From Rhodoblastus sp963704565 (GTDB lineage Bacteria; Pseudomonadota; Alphaproteobacteria; Rhizobiales; Beijerinckiaceae): 64,000 bases of DNA. Each line of letters opens with the position of its first letter. The stretch's first letter is position 1. Of the stretch, positions 8,125 through 17,202 are shown piece by piece. The stretch spans positions 1,922,001 through 1,986,000 of the forward strand of contig OY969917.1 of NCBI GenBank assembly GCA_963704565.1, written 5' to 3'. Position numbers and translations under genes: made by a program. A model generated the notes under the pieces. It was not told the DNA's origin. It worked only from the letters and a program-made list of their open reading frames with translations, and made no database searches.

Positions 8125-9330
8125 ATGTCCGCCTACGATCGTCCGCCCCTCGACGCCACAAACTTGCGTCCGCGCACGAAAATGGTCCATGGCGGGACGA
8201 TGCGCTCAGGTTTTGGCGAGACGGCGGAAGCTTTGTTCCTCACCCAGGGCTTTGTCTATAACAGCGCCGAGGTCGCGGAAGGCCGCTTCACCGGCGCCGA
8301 CGAGGGCTTCCAGTACAGCCGCTTCGGCAATCCGACCGTCGCCATGTTCGAGCAGCGCATGGCCTTGCTCGAAGGCGCGGAAGCGGCGCGCGCCACCGCG
8401 ACCGGCATGGCGGCGGTGACCGCCGCTTTGATGGGCCAGGTGCGGGCCGGCGACCATGTCGTCGCCGCGCGGCAATTGTTCGGCTCCTGCCTCTATATCG
8501 TCACCGATCTTCTGCCGCGTTTCGGGGTGGAATCGACCCTTGTCGACGGCAACGATCTCGACGCGTGGAAGGCGGCGCTGCGGCCCAACACCAGGACCGC
8601 TTTTCTGGAAAGCCCGACCAATCCCGCCCTTGGCGTGCTCGACATCGCGGCGATCGCAAAAATCGTCCATTCGGTCGGCGCGACTTTGGTGGTCGATAAT
8701 GTCTTCGCCACCCCGCTGATGCAAAAGCCTCTGGAGCTGGGCGCCGATTGCGTGGTCTATTCCGCGACCAAGCATATCGACGGCCAGGGCCGCTGTCTGG
8801 GCGGCGTCGTGCTCGGCTCGAAAGATTTCATCGAAGGCCAGATCCACAATTTCATCCGCCAGACCGGGCCGTCGCTGTCGCCCTTCAACGCCTGGGTGCT
8901 GCTGAAAGGGCTGGAAACCCTGCCCCTGCGCATCGCCCAGGCGCAGGACAGCGCGGGAAAGATTGCGGACTTTTTAGCCGGCGAGGCAAAAATCGCGCGG
9001 GTCTATTATCCGGGCCGCGCCGACCATCCGCAACATGAACTGGCGAAGCGCCAGATGACGGGCGGCTCGACCATGGTGGCCTTCGATGTCGCGGGCGGCA
9101 AGGCGGAAGCCTTCCGCATGGCCAACGCTTTCGAGATCATAAAAATCTCCAACAATCTCGGCGACGCCAAGAGCCTCGTCACCCATCCCGCCACCACCAC
9201 CCATCAACGACTCAGCGAAGAGGCCCGCCAGGCCGCCGGGATCGGGCCGGGCATGCTGCGGCTGTCGGTGGGGCTGGAGGATATCGAGGATTTGATCGAC
9301 GATCTGAAGAGGGGTCTGGCGGCGGTTTAG
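8125..9330 (+). CDS. metZ: O-succinylhomoserine sulfhydrylase
   Basis: Methionine biosynthesis: a PLP enzyme that replaces the succinyl group of O-succinylhomoserine by sulfide to make homocysteine. The 401-residue sequence has the Cys/Met-metabolism fold with YSRFGNPTVAMFE, the glycine-rich ATGMAAVTAAL, DNVFATPLMQKPL and the Schiff-base lysine in YSATKHIDGQGRCLGG, ending with LRLSVGLEDIEDLIDDL. ATG 8125 is preferred over an upstream in-frame GTG at 8002 because GAGGAG sits 7 bases before it and 8002 lies inside the riboswitch. SAM feedback through the SAM-II element is expected. Confidence 0.93.
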   Translation: MSAYDRPPLDATNLRPRTKMVHGGTMRSGFGETAEALFLTQGFVYNSAEVAEGRFTGADEGFQYSRFGNPTVAMFEQRMALLEGAEAARATATGMAAVTAALMGQVRAGDHVVAARQLFGSCLYIVTDLLPRFGVESTLVDGNDLDAWKAALRPNTRTAFLESPTNPALGVLDIAAIAKIVHSVGATLVVDNVFATPLMQKPLELGADCVVYSATKHIDGQGRCLGGVVLGSKDFIEGQIHNFIRQTGPSLSPFNAWVLLKGLETLPLRIAQAQDSAGKIADFLAGEAKIARVYYPGRADHPQHELAKRQMTGGSTMVAFDVAGGKAEAFRMANAFEIIKISNNLGDAKSLVTHPATTTHQRLSEEARQAAGIGPGMLRLSVGLEDIEDLIDDLKRGLAAV

Positions 9331-9411
9331 CCAAAAGGTCGCAGCGCTGGATTCGCGCTTGCGCCGGTTCTTAATAAAACCTAAAGAACGTCCCGTCATC
9401 GGCGCATTCCG

Positions 9412-9575
9412 GGTTCGGCCCGGATGCAACGGGAATGCGGTGCGGAGGAAACTCCCATGCCGCAGCTGCCCCCGCAACTGTAAGCGGCGAGCCTTTGCGC
9501 ATTGATCCACTGGGAAAATTCCCGGGAAGGAGCGCAAGGGTGAAAACCCGCGAGCCAGGAGACCGGCCGGTGATC
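9412..9575 (+). promoter_or_regulatory. Cobalamin (B12) riboswitch
   Basis: Conserved landmarks of the cobalamin aptamer are present in order: GATGCAACGGGAATGCGGTG (9423-9442), the GAGGAAACTCCCATGCCGCAG stretch, TGCCCCCGCAACTGTAAGCG (9467-9486), and the B12 box AGCCAGGAGACCGGCC (9553-9568). It lies 40 bases before a TonB-dependent receptor gene, the usual target for repression by adenosylcobalamin. Confidence 0.95.
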
Positions 9576-9615
9576 GTTCAACTCAAACGCTGTCGGCGGG
9601 ACGGCGGGAGGATTT

Positions 9616-11637
9616 ATGACGATCATCGCAAGGCCGCTTCGCGCGCCGCGTTTATTCCTTGTCGCCGCCTTTTTCGGCGCGACGGCGCTCCCCAATTTCG
9701 CCTGGGCCGACGACGCGGCCCCGCTGCCCGAGGTGGTGGTGACGGCGGACCGCATCCCCGAACCGATCGCCGACACCGGCTCCTCGATCACGGTCATTCC
9801 TGGCTCGCGGATCGCGCAATACGGCACGCAAGGCATCACCGAAACCCTGCGGGAGGTCGCCGGCGTCGAAGTCACGCCCAACGGCGGCCCCGGCTCCGTG
9901 ACCACGGTGCGCATCCGCAGCGCCGATCCCGGCGCGGTGCTTGTGCTGATTGACGGCATGCGCGTCGGCAATGTCTCCGCGACCGACGGCTCGCTCGATT
10001 TCGGCAATCTCACCGCCGCCAATATCGACCATATCGAGGTTTTGCGCGGGCCGCAGACCGCGCTTTATGGTTCGGACGCGATGGCCGGCGTCATCAATAT
10101 CATCACCAGGAAGGGAACGCCGGGCGAGCCGGTTCGGTCGGTGTCGATCGAAGGCGGCAGCTACGGCACGATTTCCGGCCGTGCGTCGATTTCCGGCGGC
10201 GACGACCGCTGGACCTATTCGCTCGGCGTCAATACCATGTATACGAATGGCTTTCCGCAATATGGCTATCGTATCAACCGCCCGCTGACCATCGGCGACG
10301 GCGTGACGCCGCTGCCGCCCCTGCCGTGGGGCGATCCCAACACCAAGGGCGGCGCGAGCGGAACGTTCTCCTACAAGCTCTCCGAGAGCTCCAGTGTGGA
10401 TTTCGGCTTCTCGGTCAACGGCAACGGCACGCGTTTCGACAATCCATACGCCTTCGTCGCCTCCGACGTGTTCTCGCCGGAAAACCACTCGGTCGCCTGG
10501 ATCGGCTCGGAATATCTGCGATACAATTTCGCGGCCTTCGACGGCGCGCTGAAAAACCATCTGACCTTGTTCGAGAACACGACCCTGAACCAGGTGTCGC
10601 AGACAGAAGGCTGCTACAACGCCCTCGACACGTCCTTCACCTGCACCACGACCTACCACGGCGTGCGCTGGGGCGGCGAATATCAGGGCGAACTGTCGCT
10701 GAGCCGTTACGGGACGCTGGTCTTCGGCCTGCGCAACGAGCAGGAAGAAGCGAGCAATTCGCAAAATCCCAACCCGAACGACGCCTCATTCGTACCGGTC
10801 GACGCCGGCCAGACCACCAATTCGGCCTATGCCGAATATCGCGCGACGATCCTGCCGCGCCTCGAAGCGACCTTCGGCGGGCAAGTCGACGCGATCGAGG
10901 ACGGCTCGACCTTCGTCACCGGCCGCGTGACGCTCGCCTATCATATCGACGAAACCGGAACGAAACTGCGCGCCACATTCGGCAACGGCGCCAAGGCGCC
11001 GACGCTCTACCAGCGCTTCAGCCAGTATGGCGATCCGAATCTGAAGCCGGAGGAAAGCGTCGGCGGCGAAATCGGCTTCGACCAGAAAATTCTGGGCGAC
11101 AAGGCGACGCTTTCGACAACCCTGTTCGACACGAAATTCACCAATCTGATCCAATTCGGCAGCGTGTCGTCCTGCACCTTGGCGCAGGCTGCCCTGGGCG
11201 GCTGCTATTACAATGTCGGCAAGGCAGAGACCACGGGCGTCGAGGTTTCGGGCGACGCCACGCTCGTTCCCGGCGTCCTGACCGGGCGCGTGAGCTACGC
11301 CTATGTCCAAGCCGTCAATCAGGAGACGGACATGCAGCTGTTCCGCGCGCCGTTGAATTCGGGAGCGATCGACCTCGCTTTCACCGGCATCGACAAGCTT
11401 GAAATCAAGCCGCGCTTGCTGCTGGTCGGCCCCGCCCTCGACACCGATTACCTGACTGGGAGCACGGTGACCCTGCATGGCTACGCCCGGCTCGATCTTC
11501 TGGCCAATTACAAGCTCAACGACCAGTACACGGCCTATATCCGGGGCGAGAACCTCACCAACACCCGATATGAGACTGTCTATAATTACGGCACGCCCGG
11601 CATTTCCGTATATGCCGGGCTGACCCACACTTGGTAA
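9616..11637 (+). CDS. btuB: TonB-dependent vitamin B12 receptor
   Basis: Outer-membrane receptor for cobalamin uptake. The 673-residue protein starts with a signal peptide (to about ANFAWADD), then a TonB box-like EVVVTADRIPEP. The plug domain has VLIDGMRVGN and HIEVLRGPQTALYGSDAMAG, and a beta-barrel follows, ending LTHTW with the C-terminal aromatic residue typical of barrels. The barrel contains GAKAPTLYQRFSQYGDPNLK, standard for the BtuB/FepA class. ATG 9616 follows GGGAGG. Substrate assignment rests mainly on the riboswitch upstream. No btuFCD transport genes are nearby. Confidence 0.92.
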   Translation: MTIIARPLRAPRLFLVAAFFGATALPNFAWADDAAPLPEVVVTADRIPEPIADTGSSITVIPGSRIAQYGTQGITETLREVAGVEVTPNGGPGSVTTVRIRSADPGAVLVLIDGMRVGNVSATDGSLDFGNLTAANIDHIEVLRGPQTALYGSDAMAGVINIITRKGTPGEPVRSVSIEGGSYGTISGRASISGGDDRWTYSLGVNTMYTNGFPQYGYRINRPLTIGDGVTPLPPLPWGDPNTKGGASGTFSYKLSESSSVDFGFSVNGNGTRFDNPYAFVASDVFSPENHSVAWIGSEYLRYNFAAFDGALKNHLTLFENTTLNQVSQTEGCYNALDTSFTCTTTYHGVRWGGEYQGELSLSRYGTLVFGLRNEQEEASNSQNPNPNDASFVPVDAGQTTNSAYAEYRATILPRLEATFGGQVDAIEDGSTFVTGRVTLAYHIDETGTKLRATFGNGAKAPTLYQRFSQYGDPNLKPEESVGGEIGFDQKILGDKATLSTTLFDTKFTNLIQFGSVSSCTLAQAALGGCYYNVGKAETTGVEVSGDATLVPGVLTGRVSYAYVQAVNQETDMQLFRAPLNSGAIDLAFTGIDKLEIKPRLLLVGPALDTDYLTGSTVTLHGYARLDLLANYKLNDQYTAYIRGENLTNTRYETVYNYGTPGISVYAGLTHTW

Positions 11638-11647
11638 AGCTGCAACT

Positions 11648-11670
11648 GGAGCGCGGCGGCGCCGCGCTCC
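11648..11670. terminator. Hairpin between convergent btuB and DUF2147 gene
   Basis: Perfect 10-bp stem GGAGCGCGGC/GCCGCGCTCC with a 3-base loop, between two convergent stop codons. It has no T-run, so it may be a weak or Rho-assisted terminator. Confidence 0.5.
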
Positions 11671-11676
11671 CCGCCC

Positions 11677-12069
11677 TCAGTTCGAGCGCACCCAATACAT
11701 GGTCTTGCAGATCAGGCCGCCGAAAACGCAGCCGCTGGTGCGCAGCTTCTTGCCCGAAACCACCATCCGCCCGCCATAGGTCTTGCCGTCGTCGGGGTTG
11801 AAGGCATGGCCTTTCCAGCTGTTCTGGTCGGCGCGCACCATGTCGAAGAACACCTTTTCGCCGACATGGGCCTTGGAGCGCGGATTCCTGAGCCAGATCA
11901 CGGTCCCGCATAGCGCGTCGCCGCAGGGCTCGAAGCGAATCTTGGAGGCGCCGTCCTCACGCAGCCACACGCCTTCGGCTTCCTGGGACGCCGCGGCGGC
12001 TCCCGCCGACGCCAGCGCCGCCAGCGCCAGAACGGCGGCGGAAAGCGCGCGACGATCGAAAAAGCGCAT
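11677..12069 (-). CDS. DUF2147 secreted protein
   Basis: A 130-residue exported protein. The signal peptide (hydrophobic AVLALAALASAGAAAAS) is followed by the DUF2147 core: EGVWLREDGASKIRFEPCG, ALCGTVIWLRNP, GHAFNPDDGKTYGGRM and a closing CKTMYWVRSN. Two cysteine pairs could form disulfides in the periplasm. The family's role is unknown. The start is set at 12069 (MRFFDRRALS) because a GGAGGA motif lies just upstream; the frame extends 14 codons further without support. Confidence 0.85.
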   Translation of the reverse strand: MRFFDRRALSAAVLALAALASAGAAAASQEAEGVWLREDGASKIRFEPCGDALCGTVIWLRNPRSKAHVGEKVFFDMVRADQNSWKGHAFNPDDGKTYGGRMVVSGKKLRTSGCVFGGLICKTMYWVRSN

Positions 12070-12088
12070 GGATCCTCCCCAAAACAAC

Positions 12089-12124
12089 GCTTTCGCGAGA
12101 TTGCTCCGCAATTTTCGCGAAAGC
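12089..12124. repeat. Palindromic repeat related to the three-hairpin element
   Basis: 36-bp palindrome: arms GCTTTCGCGA and TCGCGAAAGC around ATTGC-TCC-GCAAT. The core AGATTGC...GCAAT is shared with the first hairpin of the repeats at 25121 and 52661, so this looks like a solo or decayed copy. It sits just upstream of the DUF2147 gene start. Confidence 0.6.
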
Positions 12125-12301
12125 TACGACAAACCGCCAGCCCCCGCCCTGCGTCAAAAGCGTCATGAGGCGAATCGACCGTCGCCCTCGGGCGCGCATG
12201 CGACTTAAATCCGTCTCGACGCCCGCGCGCAAGTGGTTATCCGTTCAGGGCGGGAACGCGGCCCCCGGTCGCGCCCGCGAAATGCCCGGGGAAGACTTCG
12301 C

Positions 12302-15037
12302 ATGAGCACCCGTCAACTCGACCGCGCCTTCAACCCCAAGTCGCTCGCGCTGGTCGGCGCGTCGGACCGCGCCGGCTCCAGCGGCCAGGCCGTGCTCGAC
12401 AATCTCGTCTCCGCCGGCTTTTCCGGCGTCCTCCATCTCGTCAATCCGCGCCACCAGGAGATCGCCGGCCGGCCCTGTTTCAAGAGCCTGCGCGACCTGC
12501 CCGAGCCGCCGGACCTCGCCATCGTGGTCGCGCCCAGGGAGAAGGTCGAGGCGATCGTCCAGGAGGCGGCCGATCTCTCGATACCGGCCGCCATCGTCAT
12601 GACCGAAGACCCCAAGCCGGGCGCGGATTCCCTGTTCCAGCATTTGCGCGGCATCGCCCGGCGCGGCGGCATCCGCATTTTCGGCCCCAATTGCCACGGC
12701 CTCATCGCCCCGCGCGTCAAGCTCAACGCCAGCCTGCTGGCGCAGCCGGTCCGTGTCGGCGACCTCGCGGTCATTTCGCAATCGGCGGCGGTGATGGGCG
12801 CCATCGTCGCCTGGGGCCATTCCCGCCAGGTCGGCTTTTCCGGCGTCGCCTCGCTCGGCGACATGGCCGATGTGGACCTCGACGACCTGCTCGATTTTTT
12901 CGCGCTCGACCCGATGACCCGCGCCATCATGCTCTATGTCGAGCATCTCGAAGACGCCAAGGGCTTCATGTCGGCGGCCCGCGCCGCCTCGCGGATCAAG
13001 CCGGTGATCGTGGTGCGCTCGGGACGCCACGAGGCGGCGCGCCGCACCGGCACCCACGCCGGCAATCTCGCCACCACCGACGATATCTATGACGCCGCCT
13101 TCCGCCGCGCCGGCCTGTTGCGTGTGCCGACCATCGACGCTCTGTTCGACGCGGCGGAGGCGCTGGGCCGCATCAAGCCTTTCAACGGCGAAAGGCTCGC
13201 CGTCATCGCCAATGGCGGCGGCGTCGGCTTCCTCGCCATCGACCAGTTGCTCGATCTCGGCGGCAAGCTCGCCGACCTTTCGCCGGCGACCCGCGACGCG
13301 CTGAAGCTCCTGACGCCAGAACGCTGGAGCGGCGCCGAGCCGATCGAACTCGCCGCCGCCGCTTCCCCCGCCGATTACGGTCAGGCGCTGTCGCTGGTCC
13401 TGCAAGACAGAGCCAATGACGCCGTGCTGGTCATCCACGCGCCGAGCGTGCTGGCGGACAGCCAGGAAATCGCCAATGCGACCGTCGAGGCGGTGAAAAA
13501 ACATCGCCGCGCCGCGATCAACGCCAAGCCGGTTTTCGTCGTCTGGTATGGCGCCGACCCGGCCATCGATCATGTTTTCGAAGAGGCGCGCATTCCCCAT
13601 TACGAGCGCGGCGCCGTCGCCGGCTTCATGCATATGGTGAAATGGCGCAAGGCGCGCGAGGCGCTGATGGTGGCGCCGCCGTCGCTTCCCGTCGATTTCG
13701 CGCCCAATGTGTCGAAAGCGCGCGCCGTGGTCCAGCAGGCGCTCGCCCGGGGCAAAAGTTGGCTCGCGCCGGTCGAGATCAGCGCCCTGCTCGAAGCCTA
13801 TGACATCCCGATCGCGCCCGCCCGCCTCGCCCGCACGGCGGAGGAGGCGGCGGAAGTGGCGCGGCTGGTGCTCGGGCGCTTCGGCGGCTGCGTGGTGAAG
13901 ATCATGTCGCGCGACATCGTCCACAAATCGGACCTCGGCGGCGTCGCGCTCGACCTGCGCACGGTCGAGCAGGTGGTGGAGGCGACCGGGAAAATGCTGG
14001 AGCGCGTCGCAACGGAAGCGCCGCACGCCCATGTGGACGGCGTGACCATCCACCCCATGGTGCGCCGCCCCAACGCCCGCGAACTGGTGATGGGCCTCAC
14101 CGACGACCCGACCTTCGGCCCGGTGATCGTGTTCGGTCGCGGCGGCAAGGCGGTCGAGGTCATCAACGACAAGGCGCTGGCCCTGCCCCCGCTCGACCTG
14201 TCGCTGGCGCGCGGCCTGATCGAACGGACCCGCGTGGTGCGGGCGCTGCGCGATTATCGCGACGTTCCGGCGGCGGACATCGACGCGGTGGCGCTGCTGC
14301 TGGTCAAGCTCTCGCAGCTTTCCGCCGACATTCCGGAAATCCGGGAGCTGGAGTTCAATCCGGTGCTGGCGGACGCCGACGGCGTGGTGGTGGTGGACGC
14401 GCGCGCCCTGGTCGCCCCGGCGCAAGGCCGGACGCTGGCCGGCTGCAACCCGCGCTTCGCCATCGCGCCCTATCCCAAGGCGCAGGAGCGCCGCATTACG
14501 CTCAAGAACGGGACGGCGGTGCAATTGCGCCCGGTGCGACCGGAAGACGAGGAGATGTACAAGGTTTTCTTCGCCCATGTCTCGCCGGAAGACATCCGCC
14601 TGCGCTTTTTCGCGCCGGTGAAGGAATTCTCCCACGCCTTCATCGCCCGCCTGATCCAGATCGATTACGCGCGCTCCTTCGTCTGCGTCGCGGTGGAGGA
14701 AGACACCGGCCTGATGCTCGGCGTGGTGCGGCTGATGCTCGACGCCGATCATGAGCATGGCGAATATGCGGTCCTGCTGCGCTCCGACCTCAAGGGCCAG
14801 GGGCTGGGCTGGAAGCTGATGAAATATATGATCGAATTCGCACGCGCCGAGGGCGTGAAACTGGTCGAGGGCCAGGTGCTGAGCGAGAACCAGGCCATGC
14901 TGTCGATGAACCAGGCGCTCGGCTTCCGCATCTCCGACGACCCGGCCGAGCCCGGCGTCAAGAAAGTCGTATTGGACCTGACGCGCCCGCCGGCCGAGGC
15001 GGAGACGCAGCCCGACCCGGACGCCGGCTCGGACTGA
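12302..15037 (+). CDS. Acyl-CoA synthetase (NDP-forming)-like / GNAT acetyltransferase fusion
   Basis: A 911-residue multidomain protein of the Pat class (protein lysine acetyltransferase or ADP-forming acyl-CoA synthetase relatives). In order: an N-terminal CoA-binding Rossmann domain (FNPKSLALVGASDRAGSSG), succinyl-CoA-ligase-like middle domains (FGPNCHGLIAP, ISQSAAVMGAI, THAGNLATTDD), an ATP-grasp domain (KIMSRDIVHKSDLGGVALDL through EFNPVLADADGVVVVDAR), and a C-terminal GNAT domain from about residue 740 (LRPVRPEDEEMYKVFF, LKGQGLGWKLMKYMIEFA). The CoA-binding and ATP-grasp parts probably sense acyl-CoA and regulate the acetyltransferase, as in Pat. ATG 12302 is preferred because homology begins there. 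Monocistronic. Confidence 0.88.
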   Translation: MSTRQLDRAFNPKSLALVGASDRAGSSGQAVLDNLVSAGFSGVLHLVNPRHQEIAGRPCFKSLRDLPEPPDLAIVVAPREKVEAIVQEAADLSIPAAIVMTEDPKPGADSLFQHLRGIARRGGIRIFGPNCHGLIAPRVKLNASLLAQPVRVGDLAVISQSAAVMGAIVAWGHSRQVGFSGVASLGDMADVDLDDLLDFFALDPMTRAIMLYVEHLEDAKGFMSAARAASRIKPVIVVRSGRHEAARRTGTHAGNLATTDDIYDAAFRRAGLLRVPTIDALFDAAEALGRIKPFNGERLAVIANGGGVGFLAIDQLLDLGGKLADLSPATRDALKLLTPERWSGAEPIELAAAASPADYGQALSLVLQDRANDAVLVIHAPSVLADSQEIANATVEAVKKHRRAAINAKPVFVVWYGADPAIDHVFEEARIPHYERGAVAGFMHMVKWRKAREALMVAPPSLPVDFAPNVSKARAVVQQALARGKSWLAPVEISALLEAYDIPIAPARLARTAEEAAEVARLVLGRFGGCVVKIMSRDIVHKSDLGGVALDLRTVEQVVEATGKMLERVATEAPHAHVDGVTIHPMVRRPNARELVMGLTDDPTFGPVIVFGRGGKAVEVINDKALALPPLDLSLARGLIERTRVVRALRDYRDVPAADIDAVALLLVKLSQLSADIPEIRELEFNPVLADADGVVVVDARALVAPAQGRTLAGCNPRFAIAPYPKAQERRITLKNGTAVQLRPVRPEDEEMYKVFFAHVSPEDIRLRFFAPVKEFSHAFIARLIQIDYARSFVCVAVEEDTGLMLGVVRLMLDADHEHGEYAVLLRSDLKGQGLGWKLMKYMIEFARAEGVKLVEGQVLSENQAMLSMNQALGFRISDDPAEPGVKKVVLDLTRPPAEAETQPDPDAGSD

Positions 15038-15111
15038 GTCCTGGCGGATCGGCGCCCGATTGGCAAAGCCCGCCCGGCCGGTGTAGGCAGGGGCCTTCGC
15101 GGAGGTGACGC

Positions 15112-15804
15112 ATGGCGCTGGTTCTGTTTTCCGGCGGGCAGGATTCGACCACTTGTCTCGCCTGGGCCCTGGCGCGTTTCGAACGGGTCGAAACGATCGG
15201 ATTCGACTATGGCCAGCGCCATCGCGTCGAACTCGGCCAGCGCGCGGTTCTGCGCGAGGCGCTCGCCGGGCTGAAGCCGCAATGGGCGCAAAGACTGGGG
15301 CCGGACCATGTGCTGGAGCTTTCGGCCTTGGGCGCGCTTTCCGACACCGCGCTCACCAGCGCCAAGGCGATCGAAATGGGCGAGAACAACCTGCCCAATA
15401 CGTTCGTGCCCGGCCGCAACCTGATCTTTCTGACCTTCGCGGCGGCGCTGGCCTATCGGCGCGGCCTGAAACGCATCGTCGGCGGCATGTGCGAAACCGA
15501 TTTTTCCGGCTATCCCGATTGCCGCGACGACGCCATCAAGGCGATGCAGGTCGCGCTCAATATCGGCATGGAAAGCCGCTTCGTGCTGGAGACGCCGCTG
15601 ATGTGGCTCGACAAGGCGCAGACCTGGGCTTTGGCTGAAAAACTCGGCGGCGCGGCGCTGGTCGAGACAATCGTCGAGCACAGCGCCACCTGCTATCTCG
15701 GTGAACGCGGCGCCCGCCACGCCTGGGGCCATGGCTGCGGCCAATGCCCGGCCTGCCGGCTGCGCGCCGATGGCTACGAGAAATGGAAAAAGTCGGGCGC
15801 GTGA
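15112..15804 (+). CDS. queC: 7-cyano-7-deazaguanine synthase
   Basis: Queuosine precursor pathway: converts 7-carboxy-7-deazaguanine to preQ0 using ATP and ammonia. The 230-residue protein has the PP-loop LVLFSGGQDSTTCLAW at the N-terminus, FDYGQRHRVEL, TFVPGRNLIFLTFA, CETDFSGYPDCRDD, and a C-terminal zinc site whose cysteines lie in HSATCYLGERG and CGQCPACRLRADGY. ATG 15112 follows GGAGGTGAC. queD, queE and queF are not in the window. Confidence 0.95.
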   Translation: MALVLFSGGQDSTTCLAWALARFERVETIGFDYGQRHRVELGQRAVLREALAGLKPQWAQRLGPDHVLELSALGALSDTALTSAKAIEMGENNLPNTFVPGRNLIFLTFAAALAYRRGLKRIVGGMCETDFSGYPDCRDDAIKAMQVALNIGMESRFVLETPLMWLDKAQTWALAEKLGGAALVETIVEHSATCYLGERGARHAWGHGCGQCPACRLRADGYEKWKKSGA

Positions 15805-16125
15805 AGCAAGGCGGCGGCGCCGACGGTCCAGGAAAATATTTTTCTCTTCTTCGCCAAAGCTTGGCAACTTTCTTGGATGGAAAACGTTTGTCTGCTTGTC
15901 AGCACGATTTCCAAATGGATGGAAAGGCTGAATCCGATTTGGCGAACAATGCCCTGTGCAATGGCGGGGCGGGCCCGGGGCGGTCGATTCATGCGCCAGA
16001 ATGCGTTTTGGACGCATGAGCGCGCCGCGTCGGCATGAGCTGTTTGGGCGCATTCAGGCCCCGTCTTCCGCCACGGCGTTTGAGCGGAACAGGCGGTCGC
16101 CGGCCGAAATCGAGGAGGCGAAGGG
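15805..16125. other. Intergenic region between queC and the oxidase cluster
   Basis: 321 bases without a gene, more A/T-rich than the surroundings in its first half. It contains two direct copies of TGGATGGAAA (15874-15883 and 15916-15925) exactly 42 bp apart and a short palindrome ATGCGTTTTGGACGCAT (15999-16015). Either could be an operator for the downstream cox genes, but neither matches a site I can name. No FNR-like TTGAT-N4-ATCAA was found. Confidence 0.5.
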
Positions 16126-17202
16126 ATGCCGACGACGACGTCCGCCCCGGAGGAGGCGCTCCGCTTCAATCTTCCCTACGGCGTTACGGCGGACAGCCAT
16201 CTCGCCTGGCATATGCATATGCTGGTGCTGGAAATCGTGGCGATCATCGGCGCCGGGGTTTTTGCCGTCATCCTGTGGTCGATCGTCCGCCACCGCCGTT
16301 CGCAAAGGCCGGAAGCGGCGAAATTTTCCGGCTCGTTCTGGGTGGAGATCGCCTGGACCGTGGTTCCGACTCTGATCCTGATCGGGATCGCCATTCCGGC
16401 CACGCGCGTTCTGCTGATCGAGAACAGCCATCCCGATCCCAAGGTGACGGTGGAGATCCGCGGTTCGCAATGGAAATGGCATTATCATTATGTCGGCCTG
16501 GGGATCGACTTTTTCAGCAATCTGGCCGCCGCCAGCCGCGGCGACGTGAATCCGGCCAAGGTCGCCTTTTACCTGCGCGACGTTGATCACCCCTTGGTCC
16601 TGCCGGCGCAGGAGGATGTGCGGCTGGTGATCACCTCCGACGACGTCATCCATTCCTGGTGGGTTCCGGAGCTTGGCTTCAAGCGCGACGCCATTCCCGG
16701 CTACATCAACCGGGTGGACCTCAGCATCGAACGGCCGGGAGTCTATCGCGGCCAGTGCGCCAGCCTGTGCGGCGCCGGCCACGCCTTCATGCCGATCGTG
16801 GTGCGGGCGCTCGCGCCGGATCAGTTCCAGGCCTGGGTCAAGGATCAACAGGCGGCCGTCGCCGCGCGGAAAGCCCAGTCCGCCGCGCCCTGGACGCGGC
16901 AAATCGCCATGGCCGCCGGGGCCGAGGTCTTTGGCTCCATTTGCGCCGCCTGTCATCAGCCGGACGGCAAGGGCGTCCCCGGCGCCTTTCCGGCGCTCGA
17001 CGGCAGCCCGGTGGTCAATGGCCCGCTGGCGGCGCATCTGAAGATCGTCGTTCACGGCAGCCCGCGCAACCCGGCCATGGCGGCCTGGGGCAAGCAACTG
17101 GACGACCGCCAGATCGCCGGCGTGATCACCTATGAACGCAATTCATGGGGCAACCACACCGGAACCCTGGTCACTCCGGAGCAAGTGGAGACGGCGCGAT
17201 GA
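16126..17202 (+). CDS. coxB: Cytochrome c oxidase subunit II with fused cytochrome c domain
   Basis: Electron-entry subunit of a heme-copper oxidase. The 358-residue protein has two membrane helices (MLVLEIVAIIGAGVFAVILW; IAWTVVPTLILIGIAI), the aromatic RGSQWKWHYHY, and a periplasmic cupredoxin with CuA ligands in DDVIHSWWVPELG and GQCASLCGAGHAFM. After about residue 265 it carries a cytochrome c domain (CAACHQ heme motif), so it is of the caa3 type. Oddity: the usual CxELC has Ser in place of the Mg-bridging Glu. The stop overlaps the start of coxA (ATGA). No cleavable signal peptide precedes helix 1. Confidence 0.93.
   Translation: MPTTTSAPEEALRFNLPYGVTADSHLAWHMHMLVLEIVAIIGAGVFAVILWSIVRHRRSQRPEAAKFSGSFWVEIAWTVVPTLILIGIAIPATRVLLIENSHPDPKVTVEIRGSQWKWHYHYVGLGIDFFSNLAAASRGDVNPAKVAFYLRDVDHPLVLPAQEDVRLVITSDDVIHSWWVPELGFKRDAIPGYINRVDLSIERPGVYRGQCASLCGAGHAFMPIVVRALAPDQFQAWVKDQQAAVAARKAQSAAPWTRQIAMAAGAEVFGSICAACHQPDGKGVPGAFPALDGSPVVNGPLAAHLKIVVHGSPRNPAMAAWGKQLDDRQIAGVITYERNSWGNHTGTLVTPEQVETAR

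Noticed and set aside
12245..14758. 837-codon minus-strand frame opposite the acyl-CoA synthetase/GNAT gene
   Set aside because: Antisense shadow; rich in His/Gly/Arg runs with no domain.
15999..16015. Palindrome ATGCG..CGCAT as an FNR or ArcA site
   Set aside because: Does not fit the FNR core or any other operator I can name.
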